From NCBI RefSeq assembly GCF_041296385.1, contig NW_027184063.1, forward strand, positions 310,001 through 374,000: a stretch of DNA of 64,000 bases, given 5' to 3'. Below are positions 25,120 through 35,037 of the stretch, one piece after another (positions within the stretch are counted from its first letter, which is position 1; the number at the start of each line of letters is the position of its first letter). The notes beneath the pieces were generated by a model. That model was not told the DNA's origin. It searched no databases and saw only the letters and a list, made by a program, of their open reading frames with translations. The DNA comes from Aphelocoma coerulescens. Taxonomy: Eukaryota > Chordata > Aves > Passeriformes > Corvidae. The translations under genes and the position numbers were made by a program.

Positions 25120-25325
25120 AACAGATCATTGGGGCTGGACTCGCCTGTACATCCTTTCCAACCAGGAGATGCGGTGTGCATCAGAACCTGGAATTTTGGA
25201 ACAATCCAGCCAAAGTGGAAGGGACCATCTCAAGTCCTCCTGGTAACCTACCCTGCACTCAAGGTAGAAGGAATCAAACTCAGGGTTCATCACATGCGGG
25301 TAAAACCAGCAAGCACACATTAAAC
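25120..25325 (+). pseudogene. Retroviral integrase C-terminal domain fragment
   Basis: The open frame contains FQPGDAVCIRTWN, then PKWKGPSQVLLVTYPALKV and HHMRVKPAS. This is the order and wording of the gammaretroviral integrase C-terminal SH3-like domain. It ends at a stop at 25321, just before the envelope remnant. Confidence 0.8.
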
Positions 25326-25429
25326 ACAGCAGAAACAAGACTGACTGACACCATGGAGTTTGGGGTTTTACATCAATCCTATTGTTTTAGGTATTGAATA
25401 GGATTTTCTAAGGGGATACTCTTTATTGG

Positions 25430-26880
25430 ATCTAGATGATCAATTATTGTGTAGCTATAATAAAAATAGAAAAGATGTTCCTGACTTCTGGGAAGGGAAA
25501 TGCGGTTTTCAAAGTCAGTGCAAGATGTTGGCAGATGACAGAATGTGACCCCTGTAACAGCTTGTTTGCCAACACCAACCTGTGCAGAAAATCCAGTTCC
25601 GTGGGGAGCTTCAGTCAGCAATTTAACAAAAATCTGGGAACGCTTGTGGAAGGAAATAGCACCCAGGGCACCTGGACAGGGATGGAAGGAGAATATTCCT
25701 TACCATGGACACATAAGAACGATACTGCTGAGAATTGTAACATTTCCAAACTGGATCTGGAAATTACCTCAGGAAATATTGATCAGCTGACAGATTGCAC
25801 TGATACCCCCTGGGGCTGTCAAATTCCAGAAGTATGGAATCACCCTCAGACAGGACAATGGGAATGTTTCCAGCCAGTTCAGGGGTGTCTGGGCTGGGAA
25901 GGGAGCCCAGGCCTTCCACGGGACCCCTTACAGGTGGGTATAAAATATCCTGATTTAACAAGGTCAAGGCCAAAGGATCCCAGGGCAAAGGAAATGTGGG
26001 ATTGCCCTGGGACAGACACTTGAGCTGTTTGGAATCCTGAGGTCCAGCAGCTCCTGGCTGTGGCCCAGGCTCTGAGGCTAGGCTGTGTTTGTAGAAATGA
26101 TTCTGCCTTTCTCAGTGACACCTGGGCTCAGCCAACAAACAGCGAGCCTTGGAGAGGCACAGAGTGTCAGCAGGACACAGTCAGATCCTTAGGAGCCCCA
26201 GGATGGGTGGGAAGTGATGGAATTTGGAGCACACGTTTGGCCCTGGGAGAATCAGGAGCACCATGGACACTGGGGGTATTAACGTTCCGTCCCTCGTGCA
26301 AGGAGTCACCACCGGGGGGAAAGGTTAAAGGGGATGGAACTTGGAAACATCCCAGTGCGGGAACTACAGCGGGATGGATTTTAGAATCCATCTCTGCTCT
26401 GCAAAGATCTGCCTTTAGGAACAGAGCAGCCACACACCATTGGGCTCTGCAGATGGAAACTTGAGTGAATGCAGCTCCTTTGGGGCTTGCTGAAATAAAG
26501 GAACAATTGCCAGCCACAGCTAAAATGACCTCACAGAGCAGATTGGCTTTAGCCCTATTGCTGTGACATGGACAGGGAGTATGTGGATTCTTGAACTGGA
26601 ACAGCAGCACTTGTTGTGTGCACATTCCAAATGTGATGCTGGATTGGATGATCGGGTAGAGAGGATAAAATCAGTTGCTGCATCCAGCAGGGAATTAAGG
26701 GGAGGATTAGACAGTAACTGGATAAAATATTTCAAGGACTTGGATTTTCTCTGACTGATGGTTGGCCTGACTTTTGCAAAGTCTAACTGGGATCCCAGTA
26801 ATACTTGTGCTTGTGACACTTGCTTTGAGCTGTGTAAAGAACATGGTTGTGAAAGCAGCTGAGGAACTCGTGGGATGTGA
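25430..26880 (+). pseudogene. Retroviral envelope remnant (SU and TM)
   Basis: Lies between the integrase C-terminal domain and the LTR. The 195-codon frame at 25436-26023 is cysteine- and tryptophan-rich with N-glycosylation sites (NST, NDT, NIS), as expected for a surface subunit. Near 26575-26620 a cysteine cluster of the TM ectodomain type is visible, followed by a hydrophobic stretch near 26790-26840. Several stops and shifts make it nonfunctional. SU similarity is weak; position and TM features carry the call. Confidence 0.6.
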
Positions 26881-27418
26881 GTAAAGGAGCAGAGTGAGGC
26901 TTACGAAGGCTTGAAGGGAAGAGAAGCTTCCCAACCCTCCAAGGGGGGAAATTTGCCAGATGAAAAACCGTTTGCACCTGGTGGGTTCATGTCATACATG
27001 AAATCCCTATTTGTGCTTGGTCTTTGCATATTAAGTGCTTTAATTAATTCTGAGCTTAACATTTTTAAATTGAATGTTAAATTAACCCATCAGCCCAGGT
27101 ACACTAATCAAGTTTTTATGGTCTTCCTGTGTTTACTGTATACCTTTACAAGTGTTTTAAGATGTGTTGGATGTAATTTTTTTATGTTTTACTTGTATCT
27201 TGGTTTCAAGGCAGATTTTAAAAAAAACCCCAGTTGCAACAAACAGCCCAGCCCCCATAACCATACCCCCGTAAGCTCCATGACCCTTATCTCAACTAAT
27301 ATCACCCCTCTGACCAGGAAGAGCCATTGGTGGACAGAGATGGTCTGTCAAGGGGAAAACACCAATCGCCTTGAACCAGGGGGGTGGGCTGTGGGCGGAC
27401 TGTGGGCGCAGCAAAAGC

Positions 27419-27425
27419 TATAAAA
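27419..27425 (+). promoter_or_regulatory. LTR TATA box
   Basis: tataaaa inside agctataaaagggag, about 290 bp before the LTR polyadenylation signal. Confidence 0.65.
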
Positions 27426-27712
27426 GGGAGAAAAGCAGACACGCCCATTCTCAGTCTCCCTTCCTCTCCAGCTTGCTGAGGCAGTGCTGGAGAAACCTAC
27501 CCCTTTCTAGGGGCTTTTAGAAATAGATTTCTTTTTGACCAGCCTAGACTGCAAGTTTTTTTTTTTTTTTTTTTTCCTCTACCTGAGGTTCAGAGCTGCC
27601 TTAAGCCTAAAGTTCCTGAATCCCTGCGCTCCTGGGGCATACCTCTTGAGCCACTAGGATCCCAAATTTTTATATTTTGTTAGTTTTTGCAATTTTTCAA
27701 TTTTTCTGTTTT

Positions 27713-27718
27713 AATAAA
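27713..27718 (+). promoter_or_regulatory. LTR polyadenylation signal
   Basis: aataaa in ttttaataaattgttt near the LTR 3' end, where the R region is expected. Confidence 0.6.
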
Positions 27719-27766
27719 TTGTTTTAATTTCTACAAAGAGTTGTCTCATTCCTCACAGTTCATACA

Positions 27767-28195
27767 ATGCTTCTTCTCCAAAAGCCACTGGCCATGGAAC
27801 CGCACAAGGCTGATTCTGTAGGCAGCAACCAGCCCAGGTGTGCCAACTTTCACCAGTTCACCGGGCAGTCAGGGCTGGCTTTGGGGTCACCGACCACCAG
27901 GGACCCCCAAAGAGAGCCCCAGGGCAGAAGAACGGATGTGCAAAGGGGTGGGGGAAATATGCAATGATTTTGGGGCAATGATTGTCGTGTGTGTGTTTAT
28001 TGTGGGACAATCTGGGAATGAGTCTGTGAAACACAGTCTGCAAACAGGAACATTCCTGACCTCGGCACACATGACTTTGGGAGGGGCTCTCCCCTCGTGT
28101 ATCCGGCCCAATAAAGAATGCTGCTGCTTCGTGCTGCGCTGGTGCTGAGGAGGTTTTGTTTCCCTGAAGTCTTGGTAACACCTCTGTGCCTGTGT
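27767..28195 (+). other. No gene seen; possible LTR scrap near its end
   Basis: Mostly unassignable. The stretch ggcccaataaagaatgctgctgcttcg near 28107-28133 looks like an LTR R-U5 junction with aataaa at 28111, but no LTR start or coding remnant supports it. Confidence 0.3.
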
Positions 28196-28740
28196 CACAG
28201 AGCCACAGAGCAGCTGTGATGTCAGAAAGGGGCTGTGTGACATCACAGGGTGGCTGTATGACATCATAGAGTCTACGGCGACATCATGGAGCAGCTCTGT
28301 GACATCAGAGAGTGGTGCTGTGACATCATAGAGTTGGCTGTGACATCACAGATTGGGCTCTGACATCACAGGGCAGACTATGACATCACAGAGATGGCTG
28401 TGACATCACAGGGTGCTGGTGTGACATCACAGTGCAGAGTTGTGACATCACAGATAGGACTGTGACATCACGGGGTGCTTGTGTGACATCACAGAGTGGT
28501 GCTGTGACATCACAGGGGAGCTGTATGACATCATAGAGTCTGCTGTGACATCACAAAGCTATCACAGTGATATCACAGAGAGGACTGTGACATCACAGAT
28601 GGGTGGCATGACATCACTGAGTGTCTATGACATCACTGAGTGTCTATGACATCACAGGGTGGCTATGTGACATCACAGAATGAGTTGTGACATCACAGGT
28701 TGGCTGTGGGACATCCCAGGGTGGCTGTGTGACATCCCAG
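28196..28740. repeat. Minisatellite of TGACATCA-containing units
   Basis: Short units of about 20-35 bp built around gtgacatcacag followed by a variable g-rich linker such as agtggctg. I count about 21 exact TGACATCA motifs plus near matches (cgacatca, tgatatca). Unit length is irregular, so the array is old. The last units drift to ggacatccc. Confidence 0.9.
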
Positions 28741-29700
28741 GGGTTGGATGCCATGGCAACCCTCATCAGTTCCAGTTCCCTTGGAAACCCCCCCAAGACC
28801 CATTGCTGCACTCAGGGTCCGTGGCCACTTGCCCGCAGACCTGTGGCTGCCCTCGGCTGCCATGGCAGCCCTCAGGACAGAGCGGTGCCGGGGCTGGTGC
28901 CAGCTACAATTGCACTGACACTCGCTGATGCCCTCAGGTGCCACGGCAGCGGCCACAGGGACCCGTTCCTCACTTTGGTGCCACGGACACCAACGCTTGG
29001 CCCCGCTGCCATGGGGATTGGCACGGTCACCTGCACTCAGGGCCCGTGGCCGGCCACTGCTGCCATGGACACGGGCACTGAGCCCTGGGCCACAGTCGGC
29101 TGCCGTGGCCACCAGCCCAAGGTCCCGTGGCCAGGGCCGGGGCCATGGAAAGGAACCCGTGGAGCCGTGGTGATGGTGGATGGCCATGGGGTGCTGCTGT
29201 GGGCTGGGGCAGAGGGAATTTCCTTGCCAGGCCTTTCTCTGGGGCTGTGTTTGGCTCTGTGCTGAGCACAGCGTTGCTCACACGGAGATGGTTTTGTTCT
29301 TGCTGAGCTTGCACAGAGCCAAGGCCTTTCCTGCCCCTCGTCCGGCCACGCTGGGGAGGGGTGGGGGTGCGGGGGAGCTTGGCAGGGGTCACAGCCAGGA
29401 CAGGTGACCCCAACTGACCCCAGGGATATCCCAGACCACAGGACATCATGGCCAGTGTATAAAGTGGGGGGAACAAGGAGGAAGGGGGGGACATTTGGAG
29501 TGAGGGTTTTTGTCTTCCCAGGTAACACTCAGGCAGGATGGGGCCCTGTTTTGCTGGTGGGCAGGGTCAGCACCAAAGACACAGACCCTACTGAAGGGAT
29601 TGTGCAATTTATAAAATGCAAATCTGCAAAGAATTACAAAAGCATAAGCTCAGCAAAGCACATAATCATTAGCAAAGAATCACAGCAGGAACAGCTCAGC
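28741..29700. other. GC-rich DNA with recurring ccatgg/ccgtgg blocks, no gene recognised
   Basis: 28741-29180 contains loosely repeated tgccatgg/gtggcca motifs and is probably a decayed repeat. One copy, gatgccatggcaacc at 28747, is close to a palindromic X-box. 29400-29700 turns A-rich and contains tataaaatgcaaat near 29610. No coding similarity seen. Confidence 0.4.
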
Positions 29701-30369
29701 AATGCCCCCAATCATCAGTGCCAAAGATTGCCTGCAGTGATTAACCAAGATCCAGCCCCAGTGACCCTCAGACTTTACCATCACCCAGAGCCACCCATCA
29801 GCTGCGGGAAGCTGTCCCAGCCAAGGACTGCAGAGCCACTCCCGGACACTGGGAATTCCTGCAGCTGCCTCCAGCCACAGCTGAGGCTCCAACCCCGCTG
29901 GGAGAGGGCCCAGCTTTGACAGTGCTGGAGAAACAAACTGACAGCACTTCTAGTGCGGGAACATCTGCTTTCATCCTCCTCTTGGCTTCCTCCTAAGCCT
30001 GGCCAGGGCTCAAGGAGGAGCCAAGGGAGCTGACTTTGACCATACAGCCCCAAACAGGGCCAGATGTTGGATTTCATGGCCTTGTCCCAGCCGCCCGCAG
30101 TGCCCAGGCCGTGCTGGCTGTGCTCAGAGCAGGGCCCAAAGCTGCCCAGCATTGCTGCCTTTGGGAGCAGAGCAGGAGGGCAGGACATGTGCCCAGCCTG
30201 CAGCCAGCCATGGCACAGCCACCTCCTCAGCAGCTGCCCAGAGCCCAAAAGCAGTTTGGCAGCCACTGAAGAATTCCCTGCAGCCGCCCCAGCAAAGGGG
30301 GAACCTTTGGTGCCCGGCCAGGCCGTGCCATGCCCAGCTCTGGGAGCATCCCCCTGGCTCTGGACTCAC

Positions 30370-30600
30370 CTGCACACTGGGCGTGGAGCGTGTCTTTGGA
30401 GAAGGTGCCAGAATCAAAGGCCATCATCTTCAGCTGCCACTGGCCAGCTCCAGGAAGAGGTTGTCGTCCTTGAGCTCGTCCTTGGTGGCTCCAGCAGCAG
30501 CAGCCCCACCTGCTACAGCTTCTCCAGGGGCTCCTTCTCCTTCCCTGGGGCCCCACCAGGCTCTCAGGGTTCTGCCCAGGGCCCCAGCCATCAATGAACC
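30370..30600 (-). pseudogene. Pim-like serine/threonine kinase, catalytic-loop exon (broken)
   Basis: Read on the minus strand, one frame gives ELKDDNLFLELA and, after a one-base shift, LKMMAFDSGTFSKDTLHAQCAG. These match the catalytic loop (HRDIKDENL) and the DFG region (LIDFGSG) of Pim kinases. The HRD aspartate region is not readable and DFG has become AFDSG. The exon ends at a GT donor (CAG|GTGAGT) at 30370. Songbird genomes are known for many Pim-like copies; this one is dead. Confidence 0.7.
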
Positions 30601-30827
30601 AGACAAGCAAAACCAGGGGGGGATGGTGGCCCCCAGTGCTTGCCAGAGCAGGCCTCCAGCTCAGCTGCAGCCCAAGAGCTGCGTGTTCCCTTCTGATGCT
30701 CCCTGCTCAGAGCTACAGACAGGACAAAATAGTCTGCTTTGCTTTGCCACTGATTGCCAAGAGCTGTGTGGGGCTGTTACCTGCCAGGCCCCTGGATCAC
30801 ACTGTGCCCGTGGGTCCCTGCCATCCT

Positions 30828-30943
30828 CTAGGGCACATGAACACCCTGCAGCCAAGGGGCACTGAAGAGCTCTTCCAAGGACGGCCTGTCCAAGGGCTGC
30901 ATGGACAAGCACCTCTTAAGAACATCCTGGCACTCTGGGCACA
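30828..30943 (-). pseudogene. Pim-like kinase terminal exon
   Basis: The minus-strand frame reads CPECQDVLKRCLSMQPLDRP then SLEELFSAPWLQGV and a stop. This is the C-terminal lobe ending of Pim kinases (the DRP arginine and the W-x-x-G/D end). An AG acceptor precedes it (gcccag). It lies 5' of the catalytic-loop exon on the same strand, the wrong order for one gene, so the two exons belong to different copies or have been rearranged. Confidence 0.75.
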
Positions 30944-31455
30944 GAAACCAGAAACCACCAGGCAGCTGCAGAAGGATCCCGCCCGCTTTGCCCCCCGTTC
31001 CCATGCCCAGGCCATGCTGGCTGTGCCCAGAGCTGGGCCTAAACTTGCCCATGCATTCTGTGCTTTGGAGGGCAGCAGGAGAGCAGGACATGTGCCACCT
31101 GCTCAGAGCTGACAGAGCGGGATGCTCCTGAGCCCGCTGCTGGCTCCCAGCACTGCTATTCCCCCCGTGCCACAGAGATGAGGGATCCACACAAAAGGAA
31201 CCCAACCAGGAGCCCACACTTTCATTGCCTGCCAGAAATGGGTCTCATTTTGCTCTGCATTCCTTTCCTAGCAGGGGTTATCTATTAAAAACAAGAGAAA
31301 AAAGAAAAGAACCAGAAAAAGTATGAGAGATAAAAACAAAACCCAAATGTGGAAAGAAAAGTCTTCTGCAACTTTGGATTCAGAGGGAATTGATATTTTT
31401 TAAAAGAGAACTCAGTTATTTATCTTTTTTTTGTTTCATTCAGTACTTGCATTGT

Positions 31456-31563
31456 TTTCCTTCCTTCCTTCCTTCCTTCCTTCCTTCCTTCCTTCCTTCC
31501 TTCCTTCCTTCCTTCCTTCCTTCCTTCCTTCCTTCTGAATTCCGAATTCCTTCCTTCCTTCCG
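31456..31563. repeat. (TTCC)n microsatellite
   Basis: About 20 uninterrupted TTCC units, then a short gaattccgaattcc interruption and four more units. Confidence 0.97.
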
Positions 31564-31873
31564 TCCCTCACAAGCCACTTCTCACCCCATTGAAGGGGTG
31601 CAAAGCAGCAGGACCCCCTCCCAATTAGGGTCCTCTCACCCTCCCAAAATGTGGGGATTTCACCTCAGCCCCCCAAATTGTGGGGGGTTTATGGCACTTG
31701 CCCCAAATTCACTGCAACCTCCCAGAAGCCACTTAGAGGCCCTAAAATTGTCAAAAAGCAGCAGGTGCCTCCCCAAAAGCAGCTCCTGGTTTTCCTCCCT
31801 GGAGTGTCCCACTCCAAATGCCCAAACCACCCCATCAATCCCAAACTTCATCCCACCCCCATGATGCCACCCC

Positions 31874-31959
31874 CATCCCATCCCATCCCATCCCATCCCA
31901 TCCCATCCCATCCCATCCCATCCCATCCCATCCCATCCCATCCCATCCCATCCCATCCC
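31874..31959. repeat. (CCCAT)n microsatellite
   Basis: About 17 perfect CCCAT units; the complementary motif GGGAT forms a second array at 57897-58057. Confidence 0.97.
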
Positions 31960-33500
31960 TCCTGGACACCAATTCCCCTTCTGTGGCTCCTGACTCCCCA
32001 CAGCCAGGCCTTGGGGGTGACGGATCGAGCCATTTGGGGCTGCCATCGACACATTGGGGCTGGCATTGAGTTTATTGGAGGCACCCGCTCAATCCCTCCA
32101 TCCCAAATGGGAGCTTGGAACCTCTCCTCAGCCCTTGCTGTGCCCATGGGCTCACCTCAAGTCCCAAAATGAGAGCCAGGGCCCCACAGCCCATTCAGAA
32201 CCTCTCAACATTGCCAGAAACAGCAGCATCCTTCCCAAAATGGGCTCCCCGGCTTCCTGACAATAGGTCCCCCTTCCAAGCACCAGAGCCCCCTTCTCAG
32301 AACCCCTCCCTAAGCATTGGGGGGGACCCCAAAACTGCCTCAGGAATGGGACATACCCTGAAATCCCTTCAGGAATGTGGGATACCCCAGAACCCACTCA
32401 GCAACGGGGTCCCCCTGGCCTCATCATGCGCAGCCTTCAGCTGGCTCAGCCAGAGCCCATCCCGCCCTCAGCAGCCCCAGCCCAGCCCAGCCCTCCTGGG
32501 CAGGAAGCCCCAATGGCTGAGCCGGCCTGGGACACTTGCAGGGATGCGGGGGCAGCCGCAGCTTCTCGGGCCAGCCTGTGCCAGGCCCTGAGCGCCCTGC
32601 CAGGGAACCATTGCTGCCCCACATCCCATCTCAGCCTGCCCTCGGGCAGCGGGAAGCCGTTCCCTGGGGCCCGGCCCCGCAGGCCCTTGGCAAGAGTCTC
32701 TCTCCCCCAGCAATTGCTGCTCCTCCCTGCTGCGGGGCCCGAGCTGCAAGTTGATTTTCTGCCGCTGGCCCCGGCCCAGCCCCGAGCCAGGGCCAGCACC
32801 TTGCAAGAACTGCCCCCAGCAGAGCTGTTCCCTCCTGCAGTAGTTACACCTGCACACCCACAGCGCCTGAGACTGCAAGCAATGAGCATTCCCTGGGCAC
32901 ATGTGCAGCCCAAGCAGCTCGAGGACAGCCTTGCAGCAGGACTGCTCTCAGCTGAGCCAAAAAGGCCCCTCTGGCAGCTGCAGGGCCATTGCAAAGGGCA
33001 AGGGCCAGAGCCTCGGCCCACAGGGGAGGAAAGGGCTCTGAATTCCCCTGCCCTGGCACCTCAACCCTGTTCCCAGGCTGCTTCCCACACAGGATTCCTC
33101 TGCAGGACTGCGGAAAGCTGAGAGGCAGCTCTGGCTTCTCCACTTTCCATGTCCTAGAGCTGCCTGGCAGAAGAAATGGAGGGACAGCTCTGGTGGCACA
33201 ATCCCTCCCGGCCCAGGGCACAGCGCTGGGAAGGTCTTTCCGTGCCGAGGCTTTGCTGCGGCCAAGGAAAGCTCCTGGCTCAAGGTCACCTTTCCTGCTG
33301 GGCCAGACCCCCCGAGTGGCCCAGCAGCAGCAGAGAATTCCAGCACAGCCCCGGCACGGGCAGGGCGGCCCTGGGCGGGCTGCGGGAGCCGGCAGTGCCT
33401 GAGCTCAGAGCAGCTGAGCCCGGGGGCTCTTGGCCAAGGCCGAGGCCCAGCGAGCATTTCTCAGGTCACAGGGCGGCCTGGGAAGGTGCTGGGGGGGATA
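31960..33500. other. GC-rich DNA, no gene recognised
   Basis: Overlapping open frames on both strands (for example 248 codons at 32375-33121 plus and 191 codons at 32446-33021 minus) are Pro/Ala-rich, have no recognisable domain and most likely reflect base composition. It may be flank or intron from the Pim-like cluster. Confidence 0.4.
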
Positions 33501-33929
33501 ATTCACCCCCCAGTGCGGCCCCAGTGGCTCCCAGGATTTCCATGTCCGTGGTCCCCGTGCTGCTCCCAGCCCTGATCCGTGGGGATGGGAATGTCCAGCT
33601 CCCTTCCTGGGGCAGGCTCACACCTGAGCCAGGTGTGCAGGGCAGAACCTTGCCCTGAGCCCAAGCCCTGTCCCCCCTGCAGGATCTGCTTCCCATCGGC
33701 CTCTTCCTCCTGCGGCCCCAAGCCCAGCTCGGTGCTGAACGAAGGGCGCTGGGCCGGGGTCATCCCCCGGCGGGGGCTGCGCACCCCCTCTGCCCCCTCC
33801 CCAAATTCCCTCCCGGGGCAGCAGGGGCTGGCTCAGGAGCCCTGTGGGCAGGGAAAAGGGGGTGACACCGGGATGGGGGGGTCACACACACTCTGGAGGG
33901 ACACACACGGCCCCTGGGGACCCCCCTCA

Positions 33930-33995
33930 CCTTCTCCCATGGATCCAGGAGGATGAACCCCAACATGGAACCCCCGACCCCCAGCATCATCTTGA
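33930..33995 (-). pseudogene. MHC class II B transmembrane exon fragment
   Basis: The minus-strand frame reads KMMLGVGGSMLGFILL followed by DPWEK and a GT donor (gtgagggg). The KM-L-GVGG-xLGxxLL pattern is that of the class II beta transmembrane segment (KMLTGVGGFVLGL in birds). The connecting peptide and the beta-2 Ig domain expected upstream on this strand are not found, so it is an isolated fragment. Confidence 0.5.
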
Positions 33996-34315
33996 GGGGT
34001 GGGGTCTGGTGGCAGCTTTGGGGGTCTGGGGGGAGGTCACAGCTGCTCTAAAACCCCCTCCCAGCCACACAGCCACTCCTGGATGCCTCAAACCACCCCA
34101 CAGCTCCCAGCCAGGACTCCCCCAACCACTCCCTGCAATAGAAATGGCTCCAAGAGCCACCAAATCCCCTTCCCATCTCCCCCAACACCCACCCAAATTC
34201 TCTTAAAGCCACAGAGTCATGCCAGGACCACAAAACTCCCTCACAGACTGCCCCAAAAGCCCCCCAAATCCCCTCCCACCCAGTCCCCCCAGACCCCCTC
34301 CCAGACCCCAGGGCA

Positions 34316-34517
34316 CTGACCAGGACAGGTTGGTGGACAGGAATATCCACAGCCCAGAGTAGCTCGGGCACTTCAGCAGCGATTTGGGCACTTTGGAGGT
34401 CACACCCCAAAGGGGGAGACCCAGGGCAGGGACTGGGACAGACAACCGGAATTCCCGGAGAACAGATGGGCTCAGGTGGACACGTTCTGCCAGCACAACT
34501 ACGAGATTGTGGCTCCA
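34316..34517 (+). pseudogene. MHC class II B exon 2 (beta-1 domain) fragment
   Basis: The plus strand reads DRLVDRNIHSPE, a TAG stop at 34360-34362, then LGHFSSDLGTLEVTPQRG. After a frame change it reads WDRQPEFPENRWAQVDTFCQ and HNYEIVAP. This matches the class II beta-1 domain: the RxVDRxIyNrE strand, the HFDSDVG turn, the YWNSQPE-LE helix and the RAxVDTxCrHNYE helix end. The stop, shift and missing GT donor show it is a pseudogene. It is in the opposite orientation to the transmembrane fragment about 320 bp away. Confidence 0.75.
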
Positions 34518-34654
34518 ATCTGCCTGGCTTTGCAGCCCTGCAACACTCAGATCCTCCCAAATATTTCCCTGAACCACAAATTCATCCCCAAATTCCGGGA
34601 TAATAGTGGAGCTTTAGATCTCTTTGTTTAATTTCTTTATTTTTACCCCAATTT

Positions 34655-34745
34655 TGATTGTTTTGACAGGATAAACATGGAAATTACTTAGGCTGGAAAA
34701 GACCTCCAAGAGCATCCAGGGTGGCTTGATGCCAGCAGAAGAAAC
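34655..34745. mobile_element. CR1-like or other avian dispersed repeat scrap
   Basis: The stretch ttaggctggaaaagacctcc followed by aagagcatcc resembles the tail region of common avian CR1-type repeats (ttgggttggaaaagacctct...). Too short to classify further. Confidence 0.45.
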
Positions 34746-35037
34746 ATTTGGACAGAGTAGATGAAAATTTTTAGGGTGTAAAGTTAAAAAATCAGCTCTT
34801 CCCAATGAATTTCTAATGTTGATCTGAGTCCCGATGGATGTTCCTGCCCCTCCGTTCACCCAGGTGCCTATAGGGATCCAGGAGAACGTGGAGAGCACCA
34901 GCCAGGGGTCTTCCCAACACGGATCACAGGGAATGTGGGTCACCAGGGCTCTGCCAAACGTGGCTCCTCTGATGGGAGATGGAGCTGGAGCAGAGGACAA
35001 AGCTCTTCCCGCAGCTGGGGCACTCGCAGGGCTTCCC

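Larger units (their letters stand above)
24150..27766 (+). mobile_element. Decayed endogenous retrovirus, 3' part (pol-env-LTR)
   Basis: In plus-strand order there are remnants of RNase H, integrase core, integrase C-terminal domain, envelope and a 3' LTR. All reading frames are interrupted by stops and shifts. The integrase C-terminal wording and the order pol-env-LTR fit a gammaretrovirus-like (class I) element. The 5' LTR, gag, protease and reverse transcriptase were not found upstream, where the decayed minisatellite begins, so the element is 5'-truncated. Confidence 0.8.
26954..27766 (+). mobile_element. 3' LTR of the class I-like retrovirus remnant
   Basis: Begins with TG directly after a purine run (aaggggggaaa, a polypurine tract) and ends near CA at 27766. 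It contains a TATA box and a polyadenylation signal in the correct order. Both ends are approximate because no partner LTR is in the window. Confidence 0.65.
30085..31118 (-). repeat. Paralogous Pim intron segments flanking the exons
   Basis: 30085-30200 and 31005-31118 share ctgctgtgcccaggcc-like and gcaggacatgtgcc blocks, indicating that the two kinase exon fragments come from tandem duplicated copies. Confidence 0.6.

Noticed and set aside
31390..32172. Frames reading LPSFLPSF and PSHPIPSHP repeats
   Set aside because: Translations of the (TTCC)n and (CCCAT)n microsatellites.
32375..33121. 248-codon Pro/Ala-rich plus-strand frame
   Set aside because: GC-rich, no domain, equally long frames on the minus strand.
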